Shown: positions 24,432 through 32,603, numbered from the stretch's first letter. The stretch is 64,000 nt of DNA from Thermomonas flagellata (GCF_022419185.1 NZ_JAJOZK010000012.1:1-64000); one strand, 5' to 3'. Numbers and translations are program-made. Notes: a model not told the origin generated them from the letters alone.

Positions 24432-25234
24432 GCGGGCATCGCCGGGGGCGGCCGCCAGCACCAGTGCCAGGGCTCGTAGGCGATCCCGTGCGGATTGCCG
24501 CGCGGGTAGCTGAGGGTGAACCCGTGCGCCGGCGCATGTGCCTGCAGCCAGGCGAAGGCGGGCGTGCGCTCGAACGCCTCCTCGGCCGGGGGCGCGCCGG
24601 GCGTGCGGATGTCCAGCGCGCAGCCGGAATGGTGCTCGGAGAACCCGGGCGCGGCATTGACCGAGAGGATCGCCTCCATCGCCAGCCCGCGCGCACGCTT
24701 GCGCGCGAAGATGCCGAGTTGGACGTCGTGGCTGCGGTAGCCGGAGAGCGCCTCCAGCACGATGCCGTCGGCTAGCGCCGCGGCCTGCATCCGATGCCAG
24801 GCATGCGCTGCCTGCGGATGCAGCCACAGCGGCCGCCGCCAGCGGTCGCGTCCGGCCAGCTGCAGCCAGTCCGGTTCCGGCACGGGGGCAAGTCCGCTGC
24901 GGGCGGCATAGCTCGCGGCATCCAGCCCGAGCGCCTGCAGGCGTGCCTCAAGGCCGTCCAGCGCCAGCGGCCGCGGTGGGCCGGAGGGCGCCGCCGGCAG
25001 CCCGGTCTCCGCAATGGCGCAGCGTAGATCGGGTGCCAGCGCGGCCCGCGGGAGCAGCGGTTGCACGCGGCCCTCCCCGTCCAACAGCGCGAGATAGCGG
25101 CGGTCCGCCTTGTGCCGCAGCAGCCAGCGTGCGCCGGAAAGCAGGCGTGCATCCGCGCCGCGGCGTGCACGCAGCAGCCAGGCCGGCCACAGTTCCAGCA
25201 AGCGCGTGTTGTGCAGTTGCCGTGGCAGGCTCAT
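24404..25234 (-). CDS. M15-family D-alanyl-D-alanine carboxypeptidase-like protein
   Basis: A 276-residue protein whose C-terminal half is a VanY/M15 peptidase: SGYRSHDVQ at 164-172, SEHHSGCALDI at 199-209 (zinc ligands His202, Asp208) and YEPWHW at 253-258 (Glu254, ligand His257). The N-terminal 120 residues are not recognised and may bind a substrate. No signal peptide is evident, so it may act in the cytoplasm on peptidoglycan fragments or be exported by another route. Its ATG (25234) overlaps the TGA of the PH-like gene upstream (ATGA). Confidence 0.83.
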   Translation of the reverse strand: MSLPRQLHNTRLLELWPAWLLRARRGADARLLSGARWLLRHKADRRYLALLDGEGRVQPLLPRAALAPDLRCAIAETGLPAAPSGPPRPLALDGLEARLQALGLDAASYAARSGLAPVPEPDWLQLAGRDRWRRPLWLHPQAAHAWHRMQAAALADGIVLEALSGYRSHDVQLGIFARKRARGLAMEAILSVNAAPGFSEHHSGCALDIRTPGAPPAEEAFERTPAFAWLQAHAPAHGFTLSYPRGNPHGIAYEPWHWCWRPPPAMPAQGILVSAR

Positions 25235-25791
25235 GCGCGCGTCGCGCCGGGCGCCAGTGCCTGCAGGCGCGCCAGCAGCGCGCCCGGATCGCCCACTTCC
25301 AGCAGCAGCCCGGGCTGCCCGCGCACCGGCAGCCACAGCACGCGCTCGCCGCCGGCGGTGGCGACGAACGCGCGGCGGCGGTCGCGCAGCAGGAAGTGCC
25401 CGCTCTGGATGCCGGGCAGGGCATAGCCGTTGAGCTTCAGCAGCGGCTTGAACGCGGTGTGCTCCGCCAGCCGCACTACCCGCGCGTGCGCGAGGTCGAG
25501 CTGCGCCAGCGCAACCCGGCGGTGGTAGAAGGTGGTGGCGATGTCCAGCGCCTCCGGCTCCAGCCGCAGGCGGTGCCGGCGCAGCGCGCGGTCGAGCAGG
25601 CACCAGAGCAGGCCGAGCACACCGAGGCCCACGAGGAACGCGCCGCGCGATCCACCGGCGGCCCCGGGGGCGAACTGGCCCGCCAGCACGACGACCAGCA
25701 GCGGCAGCAGCATCACCCCCGCCAGCCAGCGCCGTGCGCGGGGCCCCGGCGCGACCAGCTGCAGGCGCGGATCTTCACTCTCGGTGCTCAT
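25231..25791 (-). CDS. Membrane protein with bacterial PH-like domain
   Basis: A 186-residue protein with two membrane helices (about 22-40 and 51-68). These are followed by a beta-rich segment (RLRLEPEALDIATTFYHRRVALAQLDLAHARVVRL...) in the pattern of bacterial PH/YdbT-like domains. The start ATG at 25791 (MSTESEDPRLQLV) is preferred to an in-frame codon at 25815. It is translationally coupled to the M15 peptidase gene. The role is unknown; PH-like membrane proteins often scaffold envelope complexes. Confidence 0.65.
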   Translation of the reverse strand: MSTESEDPRLQLVAPGPRARRWLAGVMLLPLLVVVLAGQFAPGAAGGSRGAFLVGLGVLGLLWCLLDRALRRHRLRLEPEALDIATTFYHRRVALAQLDLAHARVVRLAEHTAFKPLLKLNGYALPGIQSGHFLLRDRRRAFVATAGGERVLWLPVRGQPGLLLEVGDPGALLARLQALAPGATRA

Positions 25792-25846
25792 CGTGCGACC
25801 GAGGCCGGCAGGCATTGCCGGGTTCGGTGGGGACGTGCGGGGCGGT

Positions 25847-26029
25847 TCATTCGGGCTCGTCCTCGGCGGGAGTGCGTGGCGACGGCAGCCGCCCGGCCTT
25901 GCGCAGCGCGTCGCGCAGCACGTATTCGATCTGCGCGTTGAGGCTGCGCAGCTCGTCGTCGGCCCAGCGCTGCATCGCCGCGAGGACCGCGGCGTTGATG
26001 CGCAGCGGATAGGCTTTCTTCTCGCTCAC
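25847..26029 (-). CDS. Arc-like ribbon-helix-helix DNA-binding protein
   Basis: A 60-residue protein with the RHH pattern: a beta strand [37 protein letters not shown], in which PLRI forms the DNA-contacting ribbon and two helices follow. The polar tail (RTPAEDEPE) is disordered. The start is GTG at 26029. It lies 18 bases after the SPFH gene on the same strand, so both are one transcript. An RHH protein at the end of an operon usually represses that operon, and the AT-rich inverted repeat at 26945-26959 is the natural candidate site. It resembles HicB/Arc antitoxins, but no toxin-like partner is adjacent. Confidence 0.8.
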   Translation of the reverse strand: MSEKKAYPLRINAAVLAAMQRWADDELRSLNAQIEYVLRDALRKAGRLPSPRTPAEDEPE

Positions 26030-26047
26030 GGCCTGACGCCGCTGGGT

Positions 26048-26911
26048 TCAGTACAGGGTGCCGGCATTGACGATCGGCTGGGTGGCGCGCTCGCCGCACA
26101 GCACGACCAGCAGGTTGCTGACCATCTGCGCCTTGCGCTCCTCGTCCAGCGCGACCACGCCGTTCTTCTGCAGCTCGGCCAGCGCCATCTCGACCATGCC
26201 CACCGCGCCGGCGACGATCCGCGTGCGCGCGGCGATGATCGCGTTCGCCTGCTGCCGCTGCAGCATCGCCTGCGCGATCTCCGGGGCGTAGGCGAGGTGG
26301 CTGATGCGCGCGTCCAGCACCTGCACGCCGGCGTCGGCCAGGCGCTCGGACAGCTCCTCCTGCAGGTGCTGCGAGACTTCCGCGGCATGGCTGCGCAGGG
26401 CGATCTGGCCGTCCTCGTGCTGGTCGTAGGGGTAGCGGGTGGCCATCGCGCGCAGCGCGGCCTCGGACTGGATGTGCACGAAGCTCTCGTAGTCGTCCAC
26501 GTTGTAGACCGCCTCCGAGGCGTCCACCACCTGCCACACGATCACCGCGGCGATCTCGATCGGGCTGCCGTCCAGCTCGTTGACCTTGAGCTTGCCGGAC
26601 TCGAAGTTGCGCACCCGCAGCGAGACCTTCTTCTTCGCGTAGAAGGGGTTGTTCCAGCGCAGGCCGCTCTGCTTGACCGTGCCCACGTACTGCCCGAACA
26701 GGCTGAGCACCGCCGCCTGGTTGGGTTCGACCATGTACAGGCCGCCCAGGCCGAGCGCACCGCCGATGCCCAGCACCGCGCCGAGCACGGCCTGCGGCCA
26801 CAGGCCCGCCTGCAGGGCGGTCACCAGCAGCCAGGCGCCGATGCCGGTGGCGAGCAGCAAGAGCAGCAGCAGCGGAATGCCGGGCAGGGAACGCAGCGGG
26901 GTCTCTTTCAT
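26048..26911 (-). CDS. SPFH-domain (stomatin/prohibitin-like) membrane protein
   Basis: A 287-residue protein with two N-terminal hydrophobic helices (about 10-30 and 37-58). The SPFH/band-7 domain begins [31 protein letters not shown] helical coiled region ([47 protein letters not shown]) follows. Such proteins oligomerise in the inner membrane, organise microdomains and modulate proteases. No NfeD or FtsH gene accompanies it. Instead it is co-transcribed with the RHH gene. The promoter region contains the inverted repeat ATATCA-GAT-TGATAT. Confidence 0.88.
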   Translation of the reverse strand: MKETPLRSLPGIPLLLLLLLATGIGAWLLVTALQAGLWPQAVLGAVLGIGGALGLGGLYMVEPNQAAVLSLFGQYVGTVKQSGLRWNNPFYAKKKVSLRVRNFESGKLKVNELDGSPIEIAAVIVWQVVDASEAVYNVDDYESFVHIQSEAALRAMATRYPYDQHEDGQIALRSHAAEVSQHLQEELSERLADAGVQVLDARISHLAYAPEIAQAMLQRQQANAIIAARTRIVAGAVGMVEMALAELQKNGVVALDEERKAQMVSNLLVVLCGERATQPIVNAGTLY

Positions 26912-26944
26912 GGCGGCGGACCGGGGTGGGTGTGTGGATGAAAG

Positions 26945-26959
26945 ATATCAGATTGATAT
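26945..26959. promoter_or_regulatory. AT-rich inverted repeat upstream of SPFH-RHH operon (candidate operator)
   Basis: ATATCA (26945-26950), spacer GAT, TGATAT (26954-26959) form a perfect inverted repeat 34 bases upstream of the SPFH ATG. It is followed by a further TTGATTTTG. This is one of the most AT-rich spots in the window and sits where a promoter should be. An Arc-type dimer pair would bind such a site. Confidence 0.55.
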
Positions 26960-26992
26960 TTGATTTTGTGGGACCCAGCGCCGGGCGCCGGC

Positions 26993-27928
26993 TCAGGGCG
27001 CCGGGTCCGGGCTCAGGTAGTAGATCGGGGCCGGCCGGAACTCGCCGCTGGCATACAGCCCGGCGCCGCCGGGGGTCCAGGCCAGGGCCTCCGCCTGCGG
27101 CAGCAGCGGCAGGGCGTGCACCTCCGGGGCGCGCGCGACCGCGCGGCCCCAGTCCTCGCCCTCGGCGCGGCGGTAGAACAGCACGTTGGCATAGGTCAGC
27201 ACCGCCAGGGTGCGCCCGTCCGGGGCGAGGTCGGCGGCGGTGACCTGCGCGTACAGCCGCGCCAGCGCCGGATCGCGCCGGCGCAGCGCGGCGTCCGCCT
27301 GCGGCACGCCGGCCAGGCGGCCGATCCGGCGTGGCTCGAGGATCTGGCCCTCGGCGGCGCGCAGCGGCAGCACGAACAGTTCCGGTGGCTGCCGCTTCTT
27401 GGAGATCAGCAGCACCTGCCCGGCGGCGGCATCCACCGCGACCGCCTCGACGTCGCGCGGGCCATCCGGCCAGCGCGCGCGCAGGGTCCAGGCCGGGCGC
27501 AGGGTGCCGCTGCGCAGGCGCGCCGGCTCCTCCACTGCATGCAGCGCGATGCCGTGGCGCAGGCCGCCGTTGTCGCCGGTGTCGGCGACCAGCAGGTAGT
27601 CGCGCCCGTCGAGGGCGAAGGCGGCCAGGTCCTCCCAATCCACGTTGGCGATGCCGGCCAGATCAAGGCGCGCCAGCACCCGGCCGCGGGTGCTGATCGC
27701 GTACAGCCGCGCCGGGTTGCCGCTGTCGTTGTGCGCCCACAGCACGCCGGGATGCCGGCGCGACGCCGCCAGCCCGCTGATCTCGTCGAGCTCGGGATCG
27801 GTCACCAGCCCGGCCAGCCGCGCGAACGGCAGCGAGGGCGGCGAGCATCCCGCCAGCGGCCATGCCAGCACGAGCGCGAGCACGGCCGTCGGCAGCAGGC
27901 GCAGGCGGCGAGGGGGGCAGGCGGGCAT
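26993..27928 (-). CDS. Lipoprotein with beta-propeller-like repeats (SdiA-regulated-like)
   Basis: A 311-residue protein with a lipoprotein signal (LAWPLAGC, Cys28). The mature part has repeating strand motifs: EISGLAASRRHPGVLWAHNDSGNPARLYAISTRGRVLARLDL, VDWEDLAAFALDGRDYLLVADTGDN and EALAWTPGGAGLYASGEF. 'Isgla..hpg.lW.hnDsg' is typical of esterase-like phytase/SdiA-regulated beta-propellers that may bind calcium or phosphate esters. The start ATG at 27928 is chosen because longer in-frame extensions precede the signal. Its ATG lies 40 bases after the stop of bpt, so the two may be co-transcribed. Confidence 0.7.
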   Translation of the reverse strand: MPACPPRRLRLLPTAVLALVLAWPLAGCSPPSLPFARLAGLVTDPELDEISGLAASRRHPGVLWAHNDSGNPARLYAISTRGRVLARLDLAGIANVDWEDLAAFALDGRDYLLVADTGDNGGLRHGIALHAVEEPARLRSGTLRPAWTLRARWPDGPRDVEAVAVDAAAGQVLLISKKRQPPELFVLPLRAAEGQILEPRRIGRLAGVPQADAALRRRDPALARLYAQVTAADLAPDGRTLAVLTYANVLFYRRAEGEDWGRAVARAPEVHALPLLPQAEALAWTPGGAGLYASGEFRPAPIYYLSPDPAP

Positions 27929-27968
27929 CCGCGCAGGATGGCATGCGCGGCGGCGCCGGCACAGCCGG

Positions 27969-28706
27969 TCAGGGCGCGTGCGGCGGGCCGACCTGCAGCC
28001 GCCGCCAGCCGCGGCCGTCGAACCCCTCCAGCGGCTGGAACCGGCGCTTGTAGTCCATCTTCGGGTGGCCGGCGATCCAGTAGCCCAGGTACAGGTGGGC
28101 CTGGCCCTCGCGCCGCGCCCACTCGATCTGGCGCAGGATGGCCAGGGTGCCGAGCCCGCGCGCAGCGGCCTCCGGTTCGTAGAAGGTGTAGACCGCCGAG
28201 AGCGCATCGCCCGCGCGGTCGGTCACCGCCACCGCCAGCAGCCGGTGGCTGCCGTCCTCGCGCAGTTCGAGGAAGCGGCCGTCGTGCCAGCGCCCGACCA
28301 GGTACTGCTCGAACTCGGCCGCGCCGTGGTCGTCCATGCCGCCGCCGGGATGCCGCCAGCGCAGGTAGCGGCGGTACAGCGCCAAGGCTTCCGCGGTGCG
28401 CGCCGGCGCCACGATGCGCGCGTGCACGTCCGCATTGCGCGCCAGGCAGCGGCGCTGGCTGCGGTCGGGGCGGAACTCGGCGACCGGCACCCGCACCGCC
28501 ACGCAGGCGCGGCAGCCGGCGCAGGCCGGGCGGTAGAGGATCTCGCCGGAGCGGCGGAAGCCCCAGGCCAGGGCCTGCGCATACAGCGCCGGCAGGCGCG
28601 GGTCGTGCGGGTCCAGCACCAGGTCGCGCGCCTCGCGTTCGGGCCAGTAGCCGCAGGCATGGCTGCCGGTGCGGAAGATGCGCAGAGCGTCGTGGTCGCT
28701 GCCCAT
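27969..28706 (-). CDS. bpt: Aspartate/glutamate leucyltransferase (Bpt)
   Basis: A 245-residue aminoacyl-tRNA-protein transferase. The N-terminal half has [16 protein letters not shown] and [20 protein letters not shown], with the paired Cys motif CxxC. The GNAT-like C-terminal half has [26 protein letters not shown] and [25 protein letters not shown]. These motifs match bacterial Bpt/ATE1, which places Leu on proteins beginning with Asp or Glu and so marks them for ClpS/ClpAP degradation. clpS and clpA are not in this window. Confidence 0.92.
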   Translation of the reverse strand: MGSDHDALRIFRTGSHACGYWPEREARDLVLDPHDPRLPALYAQALAWGFRRSGEILYRPACAGCRACVAVRVPVAEFRPDRSQRRCLARNADVHARIVAPARTAEALALYRRYLRWRHPGGGMDDHGAAEFEQYLVGRWHDGRFLELREDGSHRLLAVAVTDRAGDALSAVYTFYEPEAAARGLGTLAILRQIEWARREGQAHLYLGYWIAGHPKMDYKRRFQPLEGFDGRGWRRLQVGPPHAP

Positions 28707-28824
28707 GGGCGCAGGATAGCGCCCGCGGTTCAGGCGCGCGCAAGCCGTGCGGTCAACCGCCGCGGCGGCCTGCCGTTTGCAGGATCAGCTCCGGCGTGGG
28801 GCCGGACGCGAGGAGACCAACGAC

Positions 28825-29559
28825 ATGAAAGCAATGCCCCTGACGACGGCCGCGCTGGCGGCCATGCTGGCCTCTGGCCTCGCGCTGGCGCAGACCGCAC
28901 CCGCCAGCGGCCCGCTGGCCAAGCTGGACGCCAACGGCGACGGCGTGATCGACCGCAGCGAGGCGGCCAAGGCCCCGCGCCTGGCCGCGCGGTTCGATGC
29001 GCTCGACCGCAACCACGACGGCAAGCTGGACGCCTCCGAACTCGCTGCGGCGCGTGCCGCCGCCGGCAAGCCCGGCATGCACCGCGGCGGCATGGGCGCG
29101 CGCTGGCAGGCGCTGGACGCGAACCACGACGGCCGCATCAGCCGCAGCGAGGCGCAGGCCGACCCGGCGTTCCTGGCGCGCTTCGACGTGCTGGACGTGA
29201 ACAAGGACGGCTACGTCGACCGCACCGACATGCAGCTGCGCATGCAGCAGAAGCGCGCGGAATTCTTCGCCGCGGCCGACACCAACAAGGACGGCAAGCT
29301 GAGCTTCGATGAGTTCGTGGTCGAGCAGGGCGCGCGCCGGCAGGAGCGGATGGCGCAGTGGCAGCAGCGGGCGCAGGCCGCCGGCAAGCCGGCGCGCCCG
29401 GCGCCGGACACCGCGCAGCAGGTGCAGCGCGCGCGGATGCTGTTCGACCGCATGGACGCCAACCACGACGGCGTGGTGACCCGCGCCGAGTACGACGCGT
29501 TCCGGCCGGGAATGGGCAAGCACGCGGGCAAGCCCGCGGCCGGCGCGGCTCAGGGCTGA
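28825..29559 (+). CDS. Exported EF-hand protein with six calcium-binding loops
   Basis: A 244-residue protein with a signal peptide (1-22, ALA-Q). Six EF-hand loops read DANGDGVIDRSE, DRNHDGKLDASE, DANHDGRISRSE, DVNKDGYVDRTD, DTNKDGKLSFDE and DANHDGVVTRAE. Each has the calcium ligands at loop positions 1, 3, 5 and 12. The arrangement as pairs (1-2, 3-4, 5-6, with a longer linker before the last) suggests three EF-hand pairs. A periplasmic calcium buffer or sensor is likely. AGGAG lies 10 bases before the ATG. A strong hairpin follows the stop. Confidence 0.92.
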   Translation: MKAMPLTTAALAAMLASGLALAQTAPASGPLAKLDANGDGVIDRSEAAKAPRLAARFDALDRNHDGKLDASELAAARAAAGKPGMHRGGMGARWQALDANHDGRISRSEAQADPAFLARFDVLDVNKDGYVDRTDMQLRMQQKRAEFFAAADTNKDGKLSFDEFVVEQGARRQERMAQWQQRAQAAGKPARPAPDTAQQVQRARMLFDRMDANHDGVVTRAEYDAFRPGMGKHAGKPAAGAAQG

Positions 29560-29581
29560 CTGCGGCAAGACGCGTGCGCAG

Positions 29582-29610
29582 GGCGCGGGGCCGATGCGGG
29601 GCCCCGCGCC
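29582..29610. terminator. Strong hairpin between convergent genes
   Basis: An 11-base-pair perfect stem (GGCGCGGGGCC at 29582-29592 with its complement at 29600-29610) and a 7-base loop. It lies 22 bases after the EF-hand stop and 11 bases after the stop of the minus-strand gene. It has no U-tract, so it may act with Rho or only stabilise transcripts. Confidence 0.6.
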
Positions 29611-29621
29611 GCATGCCGGGC

Positions 29622-30443
29622 TCAGGGGGCCGCGGCGGCGGCCAGGATCTGCCAGTGGGTGCCCTCGCGGCGCACCGCCAGCCGCTGCGGCGGCGCATCG
29701 CCCAACTGCAGCTGCACGGTGCCTTCGCCGCTGCCGTCGGTCACGTATTCGCGGATGGCGAGCCGGGTGCCGGCGCCCTCCGGGCAGGCCGTCGCCGGGC
29801 GCGCGTCCAGCCCGGCCGCGGCCAGCGCCTGCGCCAGCCTGGCGCTGGGCGCGGCACCGTCGACCGTGAGGCACAGCGGCGGCGGCGCGGCGGCGGCGTG
29901 CGCGCGCTCGGCTAGCAGCAAGGCGAGCGCGGTCGGCACCTCGGCGCGGTAGGGCTGCGGGGATTCGATCGCCTCCGGCACCGAGCTCGGCCGCGCGGGC
30001 GCGGCCGCGGGCGCGGCCGCCGCGCGCGCAGGGGCCGGCGCGCGCCGGGTCTCGTACACCAGCAGCGCGATCACCAGCGCGATCAGCCCGAGCAGCACCA
30101 GGCGCACGCGGAACGCGAGGCCGCGCCGCGGGCGCGCCGGATCGGCCTCGGCGCGCGCGGATCGCGGCAGGTAGCTGTCGCGCCCCTCGCCCTCGCGGGT
30201 GCTCTCCAGCAGGCCGGCGGCGCGCAGCAACTGGCGCGCGCGCGGCTGGTCCTCGGCGCGCACCACCCACACCGCCGGCTGCGGGCGGTCGCTGTCCGCG
30301 CGCTCGCGGTAGCTGAACTGGCTGCGGCGGTTGCCCCGGTAGGAGCGGCCGTCGCTGATCCGCACTTCGATGCCTTCCGCGCGCAGCAGCTCGGCCACGG
30401 CCTCGACGTTCTCCAGGCGCTGGCTGCGGAACACCTGCCTCAT
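29622..30443 (-). CDS. Single-pass membrane protein with DUF2007-like N-terminal domain
   Basis: A 273-residue protein. Residues 1-78 (MRQVFRSQRLENVEAVAELLRAEGIEVRI...WVVRAEDQPRARQLL) have the pattern of the DUF2007 'putative signal transducing' fold. There is one membrane helix at about 110-130, then an Ala/Pro linker and a C-terminal periplasmic domain with CLTVDGAAPSARLAQALAAAGLDA. Relatives in xanthomonads carry the vague name 'pathogenicity-like protein'. It follows tesB by 10 bases, so both share a transcript. The function is unknown. Confidence 0.7.
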   Translation of the reverse strand: MRQVFRSQRLENVEAVAELLRAEGIEVRISDGRSYRGNRRSQFSYRERADSDRPQPAVWVVRAEDQPRARQLLRAAGLLESTREGEGRDSYLPRSARAEADPARPRRGLAFRVRLVLLGLIALVIALLVYETRRAPAPARAAAAPAAAPARPSSVPEAIESPQPYRAEVPTALALLLAERAHAAAAPPPLCLTVDGAAPSARLAQALAAAGLDARPATACPEGAGTRLAIREYVTDGSGEGTVQLQLGDAPPQRLAVRREGTHWQILAAAAAP

Positions 30444-30453
30444 CGCCGCGTGC

Positions 30454-31353
30454 TCACGGCGCCGCCGGCAGGACCCGGATCAGGCCTTCCTGCGCGGTGC
30501 TGGCCACCAGGCGGCCGTCGCGGTCGTAGATCAGCCCGCGCGCCAGGCCGCGGCCGCCCTGCGCGCTCGGGCTGTCGATCGCATACAGCAGCCACTCGTC
30601 GGCGCGGAAGCTGCGGTGGAACCACAGCGCGTGGTCGAGCGAGGCCATCTGCACGTTCGGCTGGTAGTAGCTGATGCCGTGCGGGAAAGTGGCGGTGCCG
30701 AGCAGGTGGAAGTCGCTGGCATAGGCCAGCAGCGCGCGGTGCAGTTCCGGGGCGTCGCCGACCCGCGCCGCCAGCCGGAACCAGACCTGCTGGTAGGGCG
30801 GCCGCCGCGGCGGGTCGAGCTCGTCGCGCGGGTACACGTGGCGGAATTCGAACGGGCCCAGGCGGTCGAGCCAGCGCTGGACCTTGATCGGCAGCTGCGC
30901 CAGGCGCTCCGGCGGCAGCGCCGGGGCCGGCTGCAGGTCCTCCGGGCGCGGCACCTCCGGCATCGACAGCTGGTGCTCGGCGCCGGCCTCGGCCTGCTGG
31001 AACGAGGCGGCGCAGAAGAAGATCACCTGCCCGTGCTGGATCGCGCTGACCCGGCGCACCGAGAAGCTGCCGCCGTCGCGGGTGCGGTCCACGTCGTAGA
31101 CGATCGGCGCGTCGATGTCGCCCGCGCGCAGGAAATAGGCGTGCAGCGAGTGCGCCGCGCGCACCAGCGGCGGCTCCACCGTGGCCTGGGCCGCGGTCAG
31201 GGCCTGGCCGAGCACCTGCCCGCCGAACACGTACTTGGTGCCGATGTCGCGGCTCTGGCCGCGGAATAGGTTGTCCTCCAGCCGCTCCAAGGAGAGCAGG
31301 CCGATCAGCTCGTCGGCTTCGGAGGCGGGATCGCGGGCGGGGACGGCGGGCAT
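30454..31353 (-). CDS. tesB: Acyl-CoA thioesterase II
   Basis: A 299-residue double hotdog protein. The first hotdog has FRGQSRDIGTKYVFGGQVLGQAL, SLHAYFLRAGD and DGGSFSVRRVSAIQ. The second has LLAYASDFHLLGTAT (catalytic Asp in ASD), NVQMASLDHALWFHRSFRADEWLLYAIDSPSAQGGRGLARG. Motifs and length match TesB, which cleaves medium- and long-chain acyl-CoA to free fatty acid and CoA in the cytoplasm. A TATACT -10 lies 27 bases upstream. Confidence 0.95.
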   Translation of the reverse strand: MPAVPARDPASEADELIGLLSLERLEDNLFRGQSRDIGTKYVFGGQVLGQALTAAQATVEPPLVRAAHSLHAYFLRAGDIDAPIVYDVDRTRDGGSFSVRRVSAIQHGQVIFFCAASFQQAEAGAEHQLSMPEVPRPEDLQPAPALPPERLAQLPIKVQRWLDRLGPFEFRHVYPRDELDPPRRPPYQQVWFRLAARVGDAPELHRALLAYASDFHLLGTATFPHGISYYQPNVQMASLDHALWFHRSFRADEWLLYAIDSPSAQGGRGLARGLIYDRDGRLVASTAQEGLIRVLPAAP

Positions 31354-31379
31354 GCGGGCCGCAGGCGGTCGGGGCGCGC

Positions 31380-31385
31380 AGTATA
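31380..31385 (-). promoter_or_regulatory. Probable -10 (TATACT) for tesB
   Basis: The minus strand reads GGCTATACTGCGC. Initiation about 7 bases on would leave a leader of roughly 20 bases. No clear -35 is seen; the region upstream is the hairpin at 31390-31411. Confidence 0.45.
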
Positions 31386-31389
31386 GCCG

Positions 31390-31411
31390 CGCCCCGCGCG
31401 CGGCCGGGGCG
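31390..31411 (-). terminator. GC hairpin directly after the SCP2-like gene
   Basis: CGCCCCG (31390-31396) pairs perfectly with CGGGGCG (31405-31411) around an 8-base loop, immediately after the stop codon at 31412-31414. It has no T-run. It touches the tesB promoter region. Confidence 0.45.
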
Positions 31412-31924
31412 TCAGCCGGCGGGGCAGGCGGCGTCCCAGGCGACCTTGCCGGGCAGGCGCAGGAAGGCCTCGAACGGTCCCATCACGCCCATCGCCTCCA
31501 TCTTCGGGCCGGTGAACTGCAGGCGGCCGAACATCATCGCCTTCATCGGCCCGTACTCGCCGGCGCCCATCTCCTTCCAGCGCTGGGTGGTGGCGTGCAT
31601 GGTGTAGTCCACCGCGTAGTCGAGCTTGGGGTGCTTGACCGGGCCGCCGTACTCGCAGACCGCCTTGCCGTCGCGCTTGACGATCACCAGCTCGGTGGCG
31701 GTGGCGGCGCCGCAGTCGGTGCGGTAGAGGTGGATGGCCTTGTAGCCGCGGCCCTTGTCGTTGCTGATCCACTTGCCGAGGCCGTCGGTCAGGGTCGGGG
31801 TCTGGTTCCAGGCCTCGCAGGCCTGCTGGGTCCACTCCGGCGACATCAGCGGATGCGCGGCGAAGGCGGGTGCGGCAGCGAACACGAACAGCAGGACGGT
31901 CGGGGCGAGCAGGCGTGGCGACAT
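31412..31924 (-). CDS. Exported SCP2 sterol/lipid-binding-like protein
   Basis: A 170-residue protein with a signal peptide (MSPRLLAPTVLLFVFAAAPAFA, 1-22). A single domain contains TLTDGLGKWISNDKGRGYKAIHLYRTDCG, CEYGGPVKHPKLDYAVDYTMHATTQRWKEMGAGEYGPMKAMMFGRLQFTGP and ends DAACPAG. The 'W.em..G..gpm.a.m.grl...G' pattern is the SCP2-type lipid-carrier signature. It would bind a hydrophobic ligand in the periplasm. Three or four Cys could form disulfides. GGAGG lies 5 bases before the ATG. An 8-base-arm palindrome stands 15 bases upstream of the start. Confidence 0.72.
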   Translation of the reverse strand: MSPRLLAPTVLLFVFAAAPAFAAHPLMSPEWTQQACEAWNQTPTLTDGLGKWISNDKGRGYKAIHLYRTDCGAATATELVIVKRDGKAVCEYGGPVKHPKLDYAVDYTMHATTQRWKEMGAGEYGPMKAMMFGRLQFTGPKMEAMGVMGPFEAFLRLPGKVAWDAACPAG

Positions 31925-31938
31925 CGTGGCCTCCGGGA

Positions 31939-31962
31939 TGCCATACGGGGTGTGGTATGGCA
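31939..31962. promoter_or_regulatory. 24-base perfect inverted repeat upstream of the SCP2-like gene (candidate operator)
   Basis: TGCCATAC (31939-31946), 8-base spacer, GTATGGCA (31955-31962). The arms are exact complements. The site covers the expected promoter of the gene at 31924. The spacing and length fit a dimeric repressor such as a TetR-family protein, but no regulator gene is adjacent. Confidence 0.55.
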
Positions 31963-32019
31963 GCCTTGCACGCCGCGGCCGGCGCGGCATCTGGCGATGC
32001 AGCATCAGCGATTGCTGAA

Positions 32020-32601
32020 TTACGGCGCGGCTACGCCAGGGGCGTCCTGCCAGCGCCGCAGGCGCACCGCGGCGAGCACCTGCGGCCACGGGAACTGCGG
32101 CCCTGGGTCGCGCTTGCGGCGCACGCGCAGGGCGGGGTCGTCGCTGGCCGGCACTTCCTCGCGGTCGAGGTCCTCGTGCCCGGCGATCCACGCCAGCGCC
32201 GGCAGCCGCGCCTGCAGGTCGGCCAAGAGCGCGAGCAGGGCCTCCATCTGCGCCGGCGGGTAGGGCTCGTCCATCGCCTGGTGGCGGCTGTCCAGCCAGT
32301 CCGGCCAGCGCCCGCGGTTGACCAGTTCGATCCCGAGGCTGCGCGCGTTCCAGCCGCGCACGTGGTGGGCGCAGCGCTCGGGCGGCACGTACTCGAGGAT
32401 GCGGCCGTCGCGGTCGATGTAGTAGTGCCCGCTGTTGCCGGTGCCACTGGGGTAGAGCACGCGCTCGCCGAAGCGGCGCGCGCTGGCCAGGTCCGGCAGT
32501 TCGGTGCAGTGGATCACCACGGTGTCGATCGCCTGCGGCGCGCGCGGGGCCAGCGCGTCCACGTAGGGCAGCCAGTGGCGTTCGATCGCGGGCGGCGGCA
32601 T
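32020..32601 (-). CDS. N-acetylmuramoyl-L-alanine amidase (AmpD-like, amidase_2)
   Basis: A 193-residue amidase with VVIHCTELP (zinc ligand His31), GHYYIDRDGRILEYVP, AHHVRGWNARSLGIELVNRG, AGHEDLDREEV (His142) and RRKRDPGPQFPW (Asp165). This gives the His-His-Asp zinc set of AmpD. No signal peptide is seen, so it should work in the cytoplasm, cutting the MurNAc-L-Ala bond of recycled muropeptides, as AmpD does. The ATG at 32601 is 22 bases from the divergent MOSC ATG, and a perfect palindrome fills the gap. Confidence 0.88.
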   Translation of the reverse strand: MPPPAIERHWLPYVDALAPRAPQAIDTVVIHCTELPDLASARRFGERVLYPSGTGNSGHYYIDRDGRILEYVPPERCAHHVRGWNARSLGIELVNRGRWPDWLDSRHQAMDEPYPPAQMEALLALLADLQARLPALAWIAGHEDLDREEVPASDDPALRVRRKRDPGPQFPWPQVLAAVRLRRWQDAPGVAAP

Positions 32602-32603
32602 CA

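Noticed and set aside
25847..26911. RHH plus SPFH as a classical toxin-antitoxin pair
   Set aside because: The SPFH protein is a normal-length scaffold protein with no toxin motif; autoregulation by the RHH protein is the simpler reading.
26978..27003. Imperfect GGCGCC repeats around the stop of the lipoprotein gene as a terminator
   Set aside because: The GGCGCC units are self-complementary and the stem has a mismatch beyond six bases; chance is likely.
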